The position numbers and the translations under genes were made by a program. Shown piece after piece: positions 8,925-16,607 of a stretch of DNA of 64,000 nt. The stretch comes from Fidelibacterota bacterium (GTDB lineage Bacteria > Marinisomatota > Marinisomatia > Marinisomatales > TCS55), in assembly GCA_004124535.1 (NCBI GenBank), contig SCKQ01000002.1, forward strand, positions 15,677 through 79,676, given 5' to 3'. Position 1 is the stretch's first letter. Each line of letters begins with the position of its first letter. The notes beneath the pieces were generated by a model. That model worked only from the letters and a program-made list of their open reading frames with translations, ran no database searches and was not told the origin of the DNA.

Positions 8925-9740
8925 ATGGAATGGTACCAAATTCACGCGTTACTGAACTTGCTCTTTCGCTGGTTTCATGTAATAGCTGGCATTGCTTGGA
9001 TAGGGCAAACCTTTTTGTTTAACTGGATGGAAAAAACCTTACCCAAGGAAATTGATCCAAATGCCGACAATAATGTGTCCGGGCAGCTTTGGATGGTTCA
9101 TGGCGGTGGCTTCTACTATGTTGAAAAACAGAAAATTCCAAAGCTCATGCCCCAGACACTTCACTGGTTCAAATGGGAATCTGCGCTCACTTGGATCAGC
9201 GGTATGTTTCTGCTTATCATTGTTTATTACATGGGCGGACTTATGTTAGAGGCAGGTACAGAAATGACTGATTCAACTGCGAATATAATCGGTTTAGGTA
9301 CTTTGTTATTTAGTTACGCCGTCTATTATTTACTTTGGTCATCTCCACTGGGGAAAAATGAAATAGTAGGTTCAACTATATCTTTTCTTTTGACCATAGC
9401 ACTTTTTATCGGACTAGATCAGATATTCAGCTCAAGAGCTGCCATGATGCATATTGGCGCTGCATTTGGCACGATCATGACCGCCAATGTCTGGATGATT
9501 ATTCTTCCTGCTCAGCGTCAAATGATTGCTGCAACTGAAAAGGGTGAAAGACCTGATATGTCCCTGGCTGGAAAAGCCAGGCGCTGCTCCAAACATAATA
9601 CCTATATGTCAATTCCTGTCATTTTCATCATGATCAGTAATCACTTTCCTGTCACAACTTACGGGAATAGCCATAACTGGCTTGTATTAGGTATTTTCAT
9701 TCTACTTGGCTGGTTGGCAGCGAAGTGGATGCGAGGTTAA
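8925..9740 (+). CDS. puuD: PuuD-type membrane urate hydroxylase (urate oxidase), short form without cytochrome c domain
   Basis: Likely oxidises urate to 5-hydroxyisourate in the inner membrane, filling the only missing step between XDH and UraH. 271 aa with about seven or eight hydrophobic segments. Early motif: RWFHVIAGIAWIGQTFLFNWME, with His and Trp residues typical of the PuuD (DUF989) membrane domain; a second set is HIGAAFGTIMTANVW. Characterised PuuD proteins have a C-terminal cytochrome c domain with CxxCH; this protein stops at KWMRG and has none, so electrons must go to a separate acceptor (inference). Start ATG 8925 is 5 bp after uraH; an in-frame TTG at 8916 overlapping uraH is the alternative. 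Last gene of the operon. Confidence 0.85.
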   Translation: MEWYQIHALLNLLFRWFHVIAGIAWIGQTFLFNWMEKTLPKEIDPNADNNVSGQLWMVHGGGFYYVEKQKIPKLMPQTLHWFKWESALTWISGMFLLIIVYYMGGLMLEAGTEMTDSTANIIGLGTLLFSYAVYYLLWSSPLGKNEIVGSTISFLLTIALFIGLDQIFSSRAAMMHIGAAFGTIMTANVWMIILPAQRQMIAATEKGERPDMSLAGKARRCSKHNTYMSIPVIFIMISNHFPVTTYGNSHNWLVLGIFILLGWLAAKWMRG

Positions 9741-9916
9741 GCAATCTCATTTTATTCTTCCCTAAACCTGGGCTTTATTTTTTTTGAATCATTAAAATCA
9801 TATTGGTTCAATTTGTACTGTATATTCTAGTTATTATAATATTTCACCCATTATAAGTGAAGGAGAGATCACGCATATACCGATGATGTTGACTAAATAA
9901 TCTCATCAATTTTTTT

Positions 9917-9953
9917 AAACAAAGAACCCTGCCTTGAGTGAGGTTTTTTGTTT
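9917..9953 (+). terminator. Hairpin with T-rich 3' arm ending the purine operon
   Basis: Bases 9917-9928 (AAACAAAGAACC) pair over 12 positions with 9942-9953 (GGTTTTTTGTTT), one pair being G-T, around a 13-base loop. The U-rich 3' arm makes it terminator-like for the plus strand. It lies 176 bp after the puuD stop and directly before a TTGACA box at 9955. Bases 9741-9916 show nothing else I can support. Confidence 0.5.
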
Positions 9954-9954
9954 A

Positions 9955-9984
9955 TTGACATACCCTTTGTCTCTCACCTATCTT
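9955..9984 (+). promoter_or_regulatory. Candidate sigma-70 promoter for the APC permease at 9998
   Basis: TTGACA at 9955-9960, an 18-bp spacer, then TATCTT at 9979-9984 (4 of 6 to TATAAT). Transcription would begin only a few bases before the ATG at 9998, and no Shine-Dalgarno sequence is visible, so the mRNA could be leaderless (inference). Confidence 0.35.
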
Positions 9985-9997
9985 CAAACCCTCTTTT

Positions 9998-11356
9998 ATG
10001 CCAACAGGAAAACAACTTTCATTAAAACGCGATCTCGGACCCATTTCGGGTTATGCTACAATTATTGGTATATTAGTCGGCGCAGGTATTTTTCGCGTTA
10101 CAGGTGAGGCTGGGGCTGTTGCAGGCTCAGCTGTTCCTTTAGCCTATCTGCTCTTTGCGCCGATTGTTTTATCCACTGCAATAGCATATAGTGTATTTAT
10201 GTCTACACCTTTGGGCATGCGCCCTGGAGGAGCTTATATACATATTTCCCGCACGTTCGGTAATTACTATTTAGGTTTTATAACCATGTGGATGAAGCTG
10301 GTTGCTTTTGTCGGTGCTATTTCATTCATGTCCACAAGTTTTGGGGAATACATGACTTTCTTTTTTCCAAATCATGATCCGCGTATGTGGGGTACCATAG
10401 TACTATTGTTTTTTTATGGTGTCAATATTATTGGTATCCGTTATTATGGCCAGTTTCAAACCGCCATGCTCATCGTTCTTATAATAAGTATCCTGATTCT
10501 CGTTATTCCTGGTATTCCCGCAATTGACTATTCCTATTATGATCCCATATTGCCAAAAGGTTACAATGGATTACTTGCTGCCATGCCCATGCTATTTTTC
10601 AGTTATGCCGGATTTGAAACATTAGCGCAGGTGGCAGGGGAAACAAAAGATCCTACACGAACACTCCCCATGATTTTTATAAAAGGTGTTTTAGCATCTG
10701 TATTTATTTTCTTTACCATGTCTTTTGTGGCATTCGGCGTGCTTCCAGCTGATGTACTGGCATCATCCAATTCTGCCATGGCCGATGTGGCGGCGCAATA
10801 TCTGCCACCTTGGGGATCATCCATTGTTGCGATTGGTGCCATGAGCGCTTTTTTAACCAGCATTAATGGCTCAATACTTGTTCCCTCGCGCATGTTATTT
10901 GTTTTCAGCGAAGACAGGCTAATGCCCAGATCATTAGCATCAGTTCATCCCCAATGGCGTACCCCCTATATCAGTCTTATAATCAGTGCAATTATTTGTA
11001 CCGCTCTTATATGGAGCCAATCTGCAAGATATCTGATGAATGCGGGACTTATAGGTATATTTATAATTTATTGTTTCCAAGGCATTGCTTTAATGGCTTT
11101 ACCCATTGTGAATAAGCGCCTTTATAAATCTGCACAATTTCAACTGCCAAAATGGCTATTATATCTTGTAGGAAGTATATCAGCTTTTTCCATGGCATAC
11201 TTTTTAATTATAACTATTATGGATGTTTTTACATTTACAATCGTTGGATTGATTATCGGTACAATTTTATATATTTTGGGAAGATATCAAGGTAAAAAAG
11301 AAGGATTTAATTATCATGCACGCATGGAACAAGATTACCATTTATTAGATAAATAG
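9998..11356 (+). CDS. APC superfamily amino acid/polyamine-type permease
   Basis: 452 aa integral membrane protein with about 12 hydrophobic segments. The first helix has the APC signature IGILVGAGIFRVTGEAGA, where the GAGIF loop binds the substrate backbone. GGAYIHISRTFG in the helix 2-3 region and FFSYAGFETLAQVAGETKDP in the helix 6 region are also APC hallmarks. Substrate cannot be read from sequence. It follows the purine operon, with its own candidate promoter, and is followed after 9 bp by the AhpD-like selenoprotein. Import of allantoin or an amino acid are both possible. Confidence 0.88.
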   Translation: MPTGKQLSLKRDLGPISGYATIIGILVGAGIFRVTGEAGAVAGSAVPLAYLLFAPIVLSTAIAYSVFMSTPLGMRPGGAYIHISRTFGNYYLGFITMWMKLVAFVGAISFMSTSFGEYMTFFFPNHDPRMWGTIVLLFFYGVNIIGIRYYGQFQTAMLIVLIISILILVIPGIPAIDYSYYDPILPKGYNGLLAAMPMLFFSYAGFETLAQVAGETKDPTRTLPMIFIKGVLASVFIFFTMSFVAFGVLPADVLASSNSAMADVAAQYLPPWGSSIVAIGAMSAFLTSINGSILVPSRMLFVFSEDRLMPRSLASVHPQWRTPYISLIISAIICTALIWSQSARYLMNAGLIGIFIIYCFQGIALMALPIVNKRLYKSAQFQLPKWLLYLVGSISAFSMAYFLIITIMDVFTFTIVGLIIGTILYILGRYQGKKEGFNYHARMEQDYHLLDK

Positions 11357-11365
11357 AAGATATTC

Positions 11366-11917
11366 ATGGCCTACATAGATACTATAGATATTGAAGAATC
11401 AGAAGGAATCGTTAAACAAGAATATGAAAAAGGTATTCGCCGCAGCGGACGGGTATTCAATATTTTGAAGATCATGAGCCGTAGTCCGGCAGCTCTTAAA
11501 GAAGCCATGCGCATGTATTTAGCTATCATGTATGGGCAATCGGAATTATCTCGTGCCCAGCGAGAAATGCTGGCCACGGTTGTTTCCAGAATTAATCACT
11601 GTTATTACTGAATAGAAGCCCATGGGGATGATTTCCGGGATGAAGTCCAAAATGAAGAATTAGCAAACCATTTGAAATACGATTGGAAAACAACTGATCT
11701 TTCACAAGAAGATAAAGCCCTTTGTTCATGGGCTGAAAAACTGACCCTCACTCCAGGAGAAATGGACGAATCAGATGTACGTAAACTTGAAGCAACAGGA
11801 TTTTCTCAAAATGCCATCAGTGATGCAGCACAAGTGATTGGTTATTTTAATTATATAAATCGAATTGCAGATGGACTGGGTGTGGATCTTGAACCAGAAA
11901 TGGAAAAACAGACTTAA
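11366..11917 (+). CDS. AhpD-like peroxidase-related selenoprotein (in-frame UGA = Sec82)
   Basis: Read through the TGA at 11609-11611, the frame from ATG 11366 to TAA 11915-11917 gives 183 aa. This is the length of carboxymuconolactone decarboxylase/AhpD-like peroxidase-related proteins. Those end their active helix with a CxxC motif followed by xxAHG. Here it reads NHCYY-U-IEAHG, so the TGA replaces the second cysteine (Cys79-x-x-Sec82, His86). Both halves are in the same frame with no frameshift, and the 20 codons after TGA up to the next possible start are family-like. A stem-loop follows the TGA. A tRNA-Sec gene lies at 46834-46929. Likely role: thiol/selenol peroxidase or reductant for a peroxiredoxin. 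Read as two genes it would look like a pseudogene. Confidence 0.88.
11619..11639 (+). promoter_or_regulatory. Candidate bacterial SECIS hairpin
   Basis: CCC at 11619-11621 pairs with GGG 11637-11639. After a 2-base bulge, GGGG 11624-11627 pairs with TTCC 11633-11636 (two G-C, two G-T). If the innermost G-T is open, the loop starts with G at 11627, 16 bases after the UGA. This fits the loose bacterial SECIS rule (G in the first two loop bases, loop 16-37 nt after UGA). Pairing is read by eye, not energy-calculated. Confidence 0.5.
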
Positions 11918-13290
11918 AATTTACTAATAGATATTTTTTTCCAGTAATAATAGGCTGGGATTCCCAGCAATGTGAGTCCAATACCAATGAAAGATTGTGT
12001 TGGTGACTCAAAAAAAGTATTGACCATTATAGCGGATGATAAAATTATAAAGAATGCTGGGACATACGGATAGCCCCATACCTTATAAGGCCGATCAAGA
12101 TCTGGTTGTTTTTTTCTCAAAACAAATACAGTGGACGCTGCAGCTATCCACATCATAAAATTTACAAATACCACCAGCGTGATCAATTCTTCAAACGTTC
12201 CAGATAGGGCTAAAATACCGGACCAAACACCTTGAATGATAATGGCATTTCCCGGAGTATGATTTTTTGGATGGACTTTGGCTGCACTGGGGAAAAATAA
12301 GTTATCTTTTGCCATGGCATAGGTCACTCTAGGACCAACCAGTATATTCCCGTTCAAAGCCCCAAACATTGATACGATCATAACAATGGTAAATAATCCT
12401 GCAATACCTTGACCATATAAGGCTCTGGCAGTCGCTTCACCTACTTTTATTTCACCTGCCAGTGCATTCATTGGTAATGCTTTTAAGTAAGTAATATTTA
12501 TTAAGAGATATAAAACCAGGATTACCAGCGTACCAACTAAAAGAGCTAAAGGAAGATTCTTTTTCGGGTTCTTGATTTCTCCTGCTGTAAATGTAACATA
12601 TTCCCATCCCCCAACTGTCCAGTTAACTGCTACAAGAGCGACTCCAATTCCAGTGATGATAGAACCAAAACCCATACCAGTTGGATTGAATGAAAAATTA
12701 ATTTGATTACCGGTTGATATAAAAATTCCCGCTAAGGCAAAAAGTAAAATGCTTCCGATTTTTAATACTGTAAAAATATTTTGCACCCACTTGCCAAAAA
12801 CGACACCTAAATAATTAATAACGGATAAAACCAAAATTAGAAAAAGAGCAAATATCTGTCCACCAGATATTGAAAAACTACCAATTCCTATTATACTATT
12901 ATGAGTTGAGAGGCTGGGATAGAATGAGCCTAAATGTTCAGCAACAGCAACAGCAATTGCGGCATTGGTTCCTGTCAAGTAAGCACTAAATGCAACCCAG
13001 CCAAAAAGAAAAGCAGGCAAAGGCCCATAGGCCTCCCGTAAATATACATACTGCCCTCCGGCTTTTGGCATTGCAGCACCTAATTCTGCAAAGGTAAGGG
13101 CACCTGCTATCATTTGCATACCCCCTAAAATCCATACAATTAAGATCAATGAAGCTGAAGGCAGTACATCAGCCATGAGTCCAGTGGTCATAAAAATACC
13201 CGAACCAATAACAATGCCAATCACCATCATTGAACTGTCAAACAATCCAAGTTGGCGCTTAAGTTTTACGGGCTGGTCTTTTTCATTCAT
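11914..13290 (-). CDS. APC-superfamily amino acid permease (LAT-like)
   Basis: 458 aa, about 12 membrane segments. The N-terminal IGIVIGSGIFMTTG has the GSGIF substrate loop, followed by LTFAELGAAMPKAGGQYVYLREAYG, typical of LAT/amino acid-polyamine exchangers. It is a different subfamily from the permease at 9998. Convergent with the selenoprotein gene, sharing 3 bases. Divergent from the dioxygenase pair at 13403, with about 110 bp between them. Substrate unknown. Confidence 0.9.
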   Translation of the reverse strand: MNEKDQPVKLKRQLGLFDSSMMVIGIVIGSGIFMTTGLMADVLPSASLILIVWILGGMQMIAGALTFAELGAAMPKAGGQYVYLREAYGPLPAFLFGWVAFSAYLTGTNAAIAVAVAEHLGSFYPSLSTHNSIIGIGSFSISGGQIFALFLILVLSVINYLGVVFGKWVQNIFTVLKIGSILLFALAGIFISTGNQINFSFNPTGMGFGSIITGIGVALVAVNWTVGGWEYVTFTAGEIKNPKKNLPLALLVGTLVILVLYLLINITYLKALPMNALAGEIKVGEATARALYGQGIAGLFTIVMIVSMFGALNGNILVGPRVTYAMAKDNLFFPSAAKVHPKNHTPGNAIIIQGVWSGILALSGTFEELITLVVFVNFMMWIAAASTVFVLRKKQPDLDRPYKVWGYPYVPAFFIILSSAIMVNTFFESPTQSFIGIGLTLLGIPAYYYWKKISISKF

Positions 13291-13402
13291 TTAAAAATAA
13301 GGATGGAAATTTAATCTTCAGGAGAATGGTGAAAATACTTTATATTATCTTGCTATTGCACATCGAACTCCAGCAGATTTTCTTGATAGGAATACATACC
13401 CT

Positions 13403-14161
13403 TTGGATCAGCCAGAATCAAAAACATGGATAGAACTTGTAAATAAATGCAAAAAGTCATTAAATGAAACAGGTGCATGCATACTTAAGAATTTTGTTCA
13501 CCAATCCATCCTCGACAGGATGGTGTTGGAAACCGAACGTATTGTAGATAAATCTCATTTTTGTAAGGACAACCATAATGTTTTCTTTGAAAAGGATGAT
13601 ACTTCTTTACCTGTCGACCATCCATTACGGATGAGAGAAGATACATCTCTCAATTCGATTCCTTATGATCTCATGAATCCTGCAGATGCACTACACCAAT
13701 TATACAATTGGTATCCTCTCATAAATTTCTTATCTGCAGTTTTGGGACACACGCTTTATCGTATGGCTGACCCTATGGCAGCGCTCACATTGAATGTAAT
13801 GAATGAGCATCAAAATCATGGCTGGCACTACGATGAATCCCAAGTAACCATTACTCTGTTAATACAAAAACCTGAAGCTGGCGGAGTATTTGAATGCGTT
13901 CCTGATCTGCGAAAATTCGATACAGATGATTATTCAAAACTGGGAGCTATACTGAATGGCTCTGATGAAGGGTTAGTACCTTTGAATGTTGAACCTGGAG
14001 ATTTACTTATTTTTGCAGGATTTTATTCACTGCACCGTGTTACACCGGTTGTGGGTGAAACAACTCGTTATGTAGGCACATTGTGTTATAAGGACAGGCC
14101 AAATGTGTTGAACAGTCCTGAAGTACAAAAATTATTTTATGGGAGAGTGAATCAAGGTTGA
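13403..14161 (+). CDS. PhyH-type Fe(II)/2-oxoglutarate dioxygenase (ArpA/HalD-like); start uncertain
   Basis: 252 aa from TTG 13403. The facial triad is visible: His142-x-Asp144 in GWHYDESQ and distal His211 in SLHRVTP, with Arg222 to bind 2-oxoglutarate. The layout (ETGACILKNFV, LYRMADPMAALTLNVM, a C-terminal LFYGR) matches a family I know as ArpA/HalD-like hydroxylases. Oddity: the frame stays open upstream to 13301 and codes family-like residues (FLDRNTYPLDQPES) just before the TTG. Yet no ATG, GTG or other TTG is in frame there; an SD-like AGGAG at 13320-13324 precedes an ATG in another frame. The 5' end may therefore start at a rare codon or carry an indel. Overlaps the next PhyH gene by 4 bp. 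Substrate unknown. Confidence 0.82.
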   Translation: MDQPESKTWIELVNKCKKSLNETGACILKNFVHQSILDRMVLETERIVDKSHFCKDNHNVFFEKDDTSLPVDHPLRMREDTSLNSIPYDLMNPADALHQLYNWYPLINFLSAVLGHTLYRMADPMAALTLNVMNEHQNHGWHYDESQVTITLLIQKPEAGGVFECVPDLRKFDTDDYSKLGAILNGSDEGLVPLNVEPGDLLIFAGFYSLHRVTPVVGETTRYVGTLCYKDRPNVLNSPEVQKLFYGRVNQG

Positions 14162-14973
14162 TTACAGATTCCCAAATTAAAGAATACTCCGAAAAAGGAG
14201 CCATTTTACTCAAAAAGGCATTTAACATTGAATGGCTTTCACTTTTGGCTGAAGGGATAGAGAAGAATCGAAAAGAGCCAGGACCTTATGCATGTCAGTA
14301 TACACCAGCAGATGATGAAGGCGATTTTTATGATGATTATTTTAACTGGGTTCGCTTTGATGAGTATAAAGATTTTTTATTTAATTCACCTGCTGCAGAA
14401 ATTGCTGGGCGCCTAACTCAATCAACTGAAATGCGTATTTTTCATGAACATGTTCTTGTAAAAGAACCTAGAACTTCAGAACCCACACCTTGGCATCACG
14501 ACCAGCCATATTATTGCGTGGACGGTGAACAGGTTTGCAGCATTTGGCTGCCTTTGGATCCTGTACCTAAAGAATCTGGATTGGAGTTTGTCTCTGGGTC
14601 ACACTTGCTTGGAAAAATGTTTATGCCCATTAAATTTTTAACAAAAAGTGATTATGATTATACACCGGGAAGCTATGAACCCATTCCTGATATTGAATCG
14701 GAGAGAAATAAATATGAGCTCCTGTCCTGGGATATGGAACCTGGAGATTGCATCGTTTTCCATTTTAAGACACTTCATTCAGGGCGGGGTAACCCAAATG
14801 ATAGTTTACGTAGAAGAGCATTTTCATCCCGTTGGATTGGCGATGACGCAGTTTTTGCAGAAAGGCCTGGTGAAACTTCACCGCCTTTTCCCGAATTAAG
14901 TTCATTCAAGCAGAATGATCCTTTACACCATTCAATATTTCCTGTTTGTTGGAAAAAACAGTTAAACCTATAA
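14158..14973 (+). CDS. Phytanoyl-CoA dioxygenase (PhyH) family protein
   Basis: 271 aa. Fe(II) ligands His113-x-Asp115 in PWHHDQPYY and distal His207, with Arg210 for 2-oxoglutarate in TLHSGRGN. SGSHLLGK near residue 146 and an EPGDCIVFH core complete the double-stranded beta-helix. The starting TTG overlaps the upstream stop by 4 bp, so the two dioxygenases are translationally coupled and probably act in one pathway. The protein differs strongly from its neighbour, so the pair is not a recent duplication. Substrate unknown; no peroxisome-like context. Confidence 0.88.
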   Translation: MITDSQIKEYSEKGAILLKKAFNIEWLSLLAEGIEKNRKEPGPYACQYTPADDEGDFYDDYFNWVRFDEYKDFLFNSPAAEIAGRLTQSTEMRIFHEHVLVKEPRTSEPTPWHHDQPYYCVDGEQVCSIWLPLDPVPKESGLEFVSGSHLLGKMFMPIKFLTKSDYDYTPGSYEPIPDIESERNKYELLSWDMEPGDCIVFHFKTLHSGRGNPNDSLRRRAFSSRWIGDDAVFAERPGETSPPFPELSSFKQNDPLHHSIFPVCWKKQLNL

Positions 14974-15017
14974 CGTTTTGAACTCTTTACATAAGTAGTA
15001 AATTGAGTTTAGAGTAA

Positions 15018-15998
15018 ATGAGTAAGCAAGATAACATAAAAGTTGCCAAAAACGTCCTCAAGGTCGAGGGGGAAGCTGTATTAAGTCTTATAGAACGGAT
15101 CAATGAGAATTTCGATGAAGGAATAAATGCGATTCGAAATTGTGGTGGCAGAGTCATTGTAACTGGAATGGGGAAATCCGGATTAATATCTCAAAAAATT
15201 GCTGCAACACTATCCAGTACAGGAACTCCTTCATTATTTATGCATCCAGGTGAAGCAAGCCATGGTGATCTGGGCATGGTCACAAAAGGAGATATTATTC
15301 TTGCCATTAGTAATAGTGGCGAAACATATGAATTGATACAGATCATTCCTGCATTTAAACGCATGGGGATCAAGATCATTGCCATGGTTGGTAGACAAAA
15401 TTCAACATTAACTGAATTGGCTGATATTTATATTGATACATCTGTTGAACAGGAAGCGGATACTTTGGAATTGGCGCCAACAGCAAGTACCACAGCCACC
15501 CTGGCGATGGGTGATGCCCTTGCAGTGGCACTATTGGAAAACCGTGGATTCAAAGCTGAAGATTTTGCTCTATTACATCCAGGTGGGACTTTAGGGAAAC
15601 GTTTGCTCCTTACAGTTAGTGAAATCATGCATACTGGTAATGAAATACCTCTAGTAAAAGATTCTACTCCAATGAGTGAAACATTACTTATCATGACGGA
15701 AAAAGGACTTGGAATGACAGGAGTAACAGATGATAATGCAAATTTAACAGGTATCATTACTGATGGTGATATTAGAAGAGGATTAGAGAGCTCTGGGAAT
15801 AAAATATTTGACAATACAGCTGGATCTTTTCAAACAAGAGATTTTAAATGGATTGAGGAGACAACATTAGCGATAAATGCTTTGGAAGTGATGGAAGATC
15901 ATAATATTACCAGTTTATTCGTATTTTCTGGTAAAATGAAGGACGCCCCCGACGGTATTATCCACATCCATGATATTCTTAAAACTGGCATTTTATAA
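15018..15998 (+). CDS. kdsD: D-arabinose-5-phosphate isomerase
   Basis: Interconverts ribulose-5-phosphate and arabinose-5-phosphate, the first step to Kdo for LPS. 326 aa: a SIS domain (VTGMGKSGLISQKIAATLSS near residue 48; SNSGET near 96; a catalytic His in HPGEASHGDLG), then two CBS domains from about residue 205 to the end. This is the usual KdsD/KpsF architecture. Its presence supports an LPS-bearing outer membrane together with lptD at 32653. Starts 44 bp after the PhyH gene. Confidence 0.93.
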   Translation: MSKQDNIKVAKNVLKVEGEAVLSLIERINENFDEGINAIRNCGGRVIVTGMGKSGLISQKIAATLSSTGTPSLFMHPGEASHGDLGMVTKGDIILAISNSGETYELIQIIPAFKRMGIKIIAMVGRQNSTLTELADIYIDTSVEQEADTLELAPTASTTATLAMGDALAVALLENRGFKAEDFALLHPGGTLGKRLLLTVSEIMHTGNEIPLVKDSTPMSETLLIMTEKGLGMTGVTDDNANLTGIITDGDIRRGLESSGNKIFDNTAGSFQTRDFKWIEETTLAINALEVMEDHNITSLFVFSGKMKDAPDGIIHIHDILKTGIL

Positions 15999-16027
15999 GG
16001 AAATGTGATGGAAATCATATCTATAAA

Positions 16028-16093
16028 AAAGGTTATTGTTTTTATGCCAATACAACCCTATTATCTTACTAACTGATAGCCTTAATAACCTTT
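16028..16093 (+). repeat. 10-bp perfect inverted repeat spanning the leader
   Basis: AAAGGTTATT at 16028-16037 is the exact inverse of AATAACCTTT at 16084-16093, with 46 bases between them. It brackets the candidate promoter. It could be an operator pair or one arm of a terminator/antiterminator; no T-run follows the second arm beyond TTT. Confidence 0.4.
16036..16064 (+). promoter_or_regulatory. Candidate promoter of the secreted low-complexity protein
   Basis: TTGTTT at 16036-16041, a 17-bp spacer, TATTAT at 16059-16064 (5 of 6 to TATAAT). This would give a leader of about 60 bases before ATG 16134. The -35 match is weak. Confidence 0.35.
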
Positions 16094-16102
16094 CTGGTTC
16101 AG

Positions 16103-16117
16103 TTAAGATAATCTTAA
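16103..16117 (+). promoter_or_regulatory. 15-bp palindrome before the ribosome binding site
   Basis: TTAAGAT-A-ATCTTAA is perfect over seven pairs. It ends three bases before the strong AGGAGG at 16121-16126, so it could be an operator or a small hairpin that controls ribosome access. TTATCTTA at 16061-16068 can also pair with its left arm (16104-16111). Confidence 0.4.
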
Positions 16118-16133
16118 TAAAGGAGGTTTCGTT

Positions 16134-16580
16134 ATGAAACACATAGTCAAATTACTGATGGTTACCTTTCTGCTTTCATCAGTCGGTTTTGTATACGCCC
16201 AAGGGCCGGTAGATAAAACCAAAGATGAGACTGTAAAAGTAAAATCAACAGTTGACAAATCAACAAAGGGATCGAAAGCTGGTCGTCTCGGAGATGATAC
16301 AGATGCACCAATTAAAGATGCTGGCGATGAAACTGCTGTTGAAGGTAAAAAGTCCTTTTTTGGCAGACTTTTTGGCAGCAAATCAGCTCCTGAAGGTCAC
16401 TCAAGCAAAGCAACAGCTTCCTCACGTGGTGGTTCTGCTAAAGGTGCTGCTCCGGCCGCATCAATGTCAGATAAACCTACCTCATCTGGCGGAGATAAAA
16501 AACCTGCACCTTCAGGTGAGAAAGATGATGAAGGCCAAGGTGGAGAAGATAAAGAAGAAGGTAGAGATGGTGGCCGTTAA
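16134..16580 (+). CDS. Small secreted low-complexity protein of unknown function
   Basis: 148 aa. A clear signal peptide (MKHIVKLLMVTFLLSSVGFVYA, cleavage near residue 22-23) is followed by a chain rich in Lys, Asp, Glu, Gly, Ser and Pro, with one short aromatic block KKSFFGRLFGSKSAP near residues 72-86 and a Gly/Asp/Glu-rich tail. No domain recognised; most of it should be disordered. It has a near-perfect Shine-Dalgarno (AGGAGG at 16121-16126), its own candidate promoter and a strong terminator, so it is a single-gene, probably well-expressed unit. The overlapping frame-2 reading at 16252 is a shadow. Confidence 0.75.
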   Translation: MKHIVKLLMVTFLLSSVGFVYAQGPVDKTKDETVKVKSTVDKSTKGSKAGRLGDDTDAPIKDAGDETAVEGKKSFFGRLFGSKSAPEGHSSKATASSRGGSAKGAAPAASMSDKPTSSGGDKKPAPSGEKDDEGQGGEDKEEGRDGGR

Positions 16581-16607
16581 ATAATTAATTAAAATAATTA
16601 ATTATCT

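Noticed and set aside
11366..11611. Reading the AhpD-like gene as an 81-aa truncated gene plus a separate short gene from 11672
   Set aside because: Both parts share one frame, the intervening codons are family-like, the TGA replaces a redox Cys and a tRNA-Sec is present; selenocysteine is the better reading.
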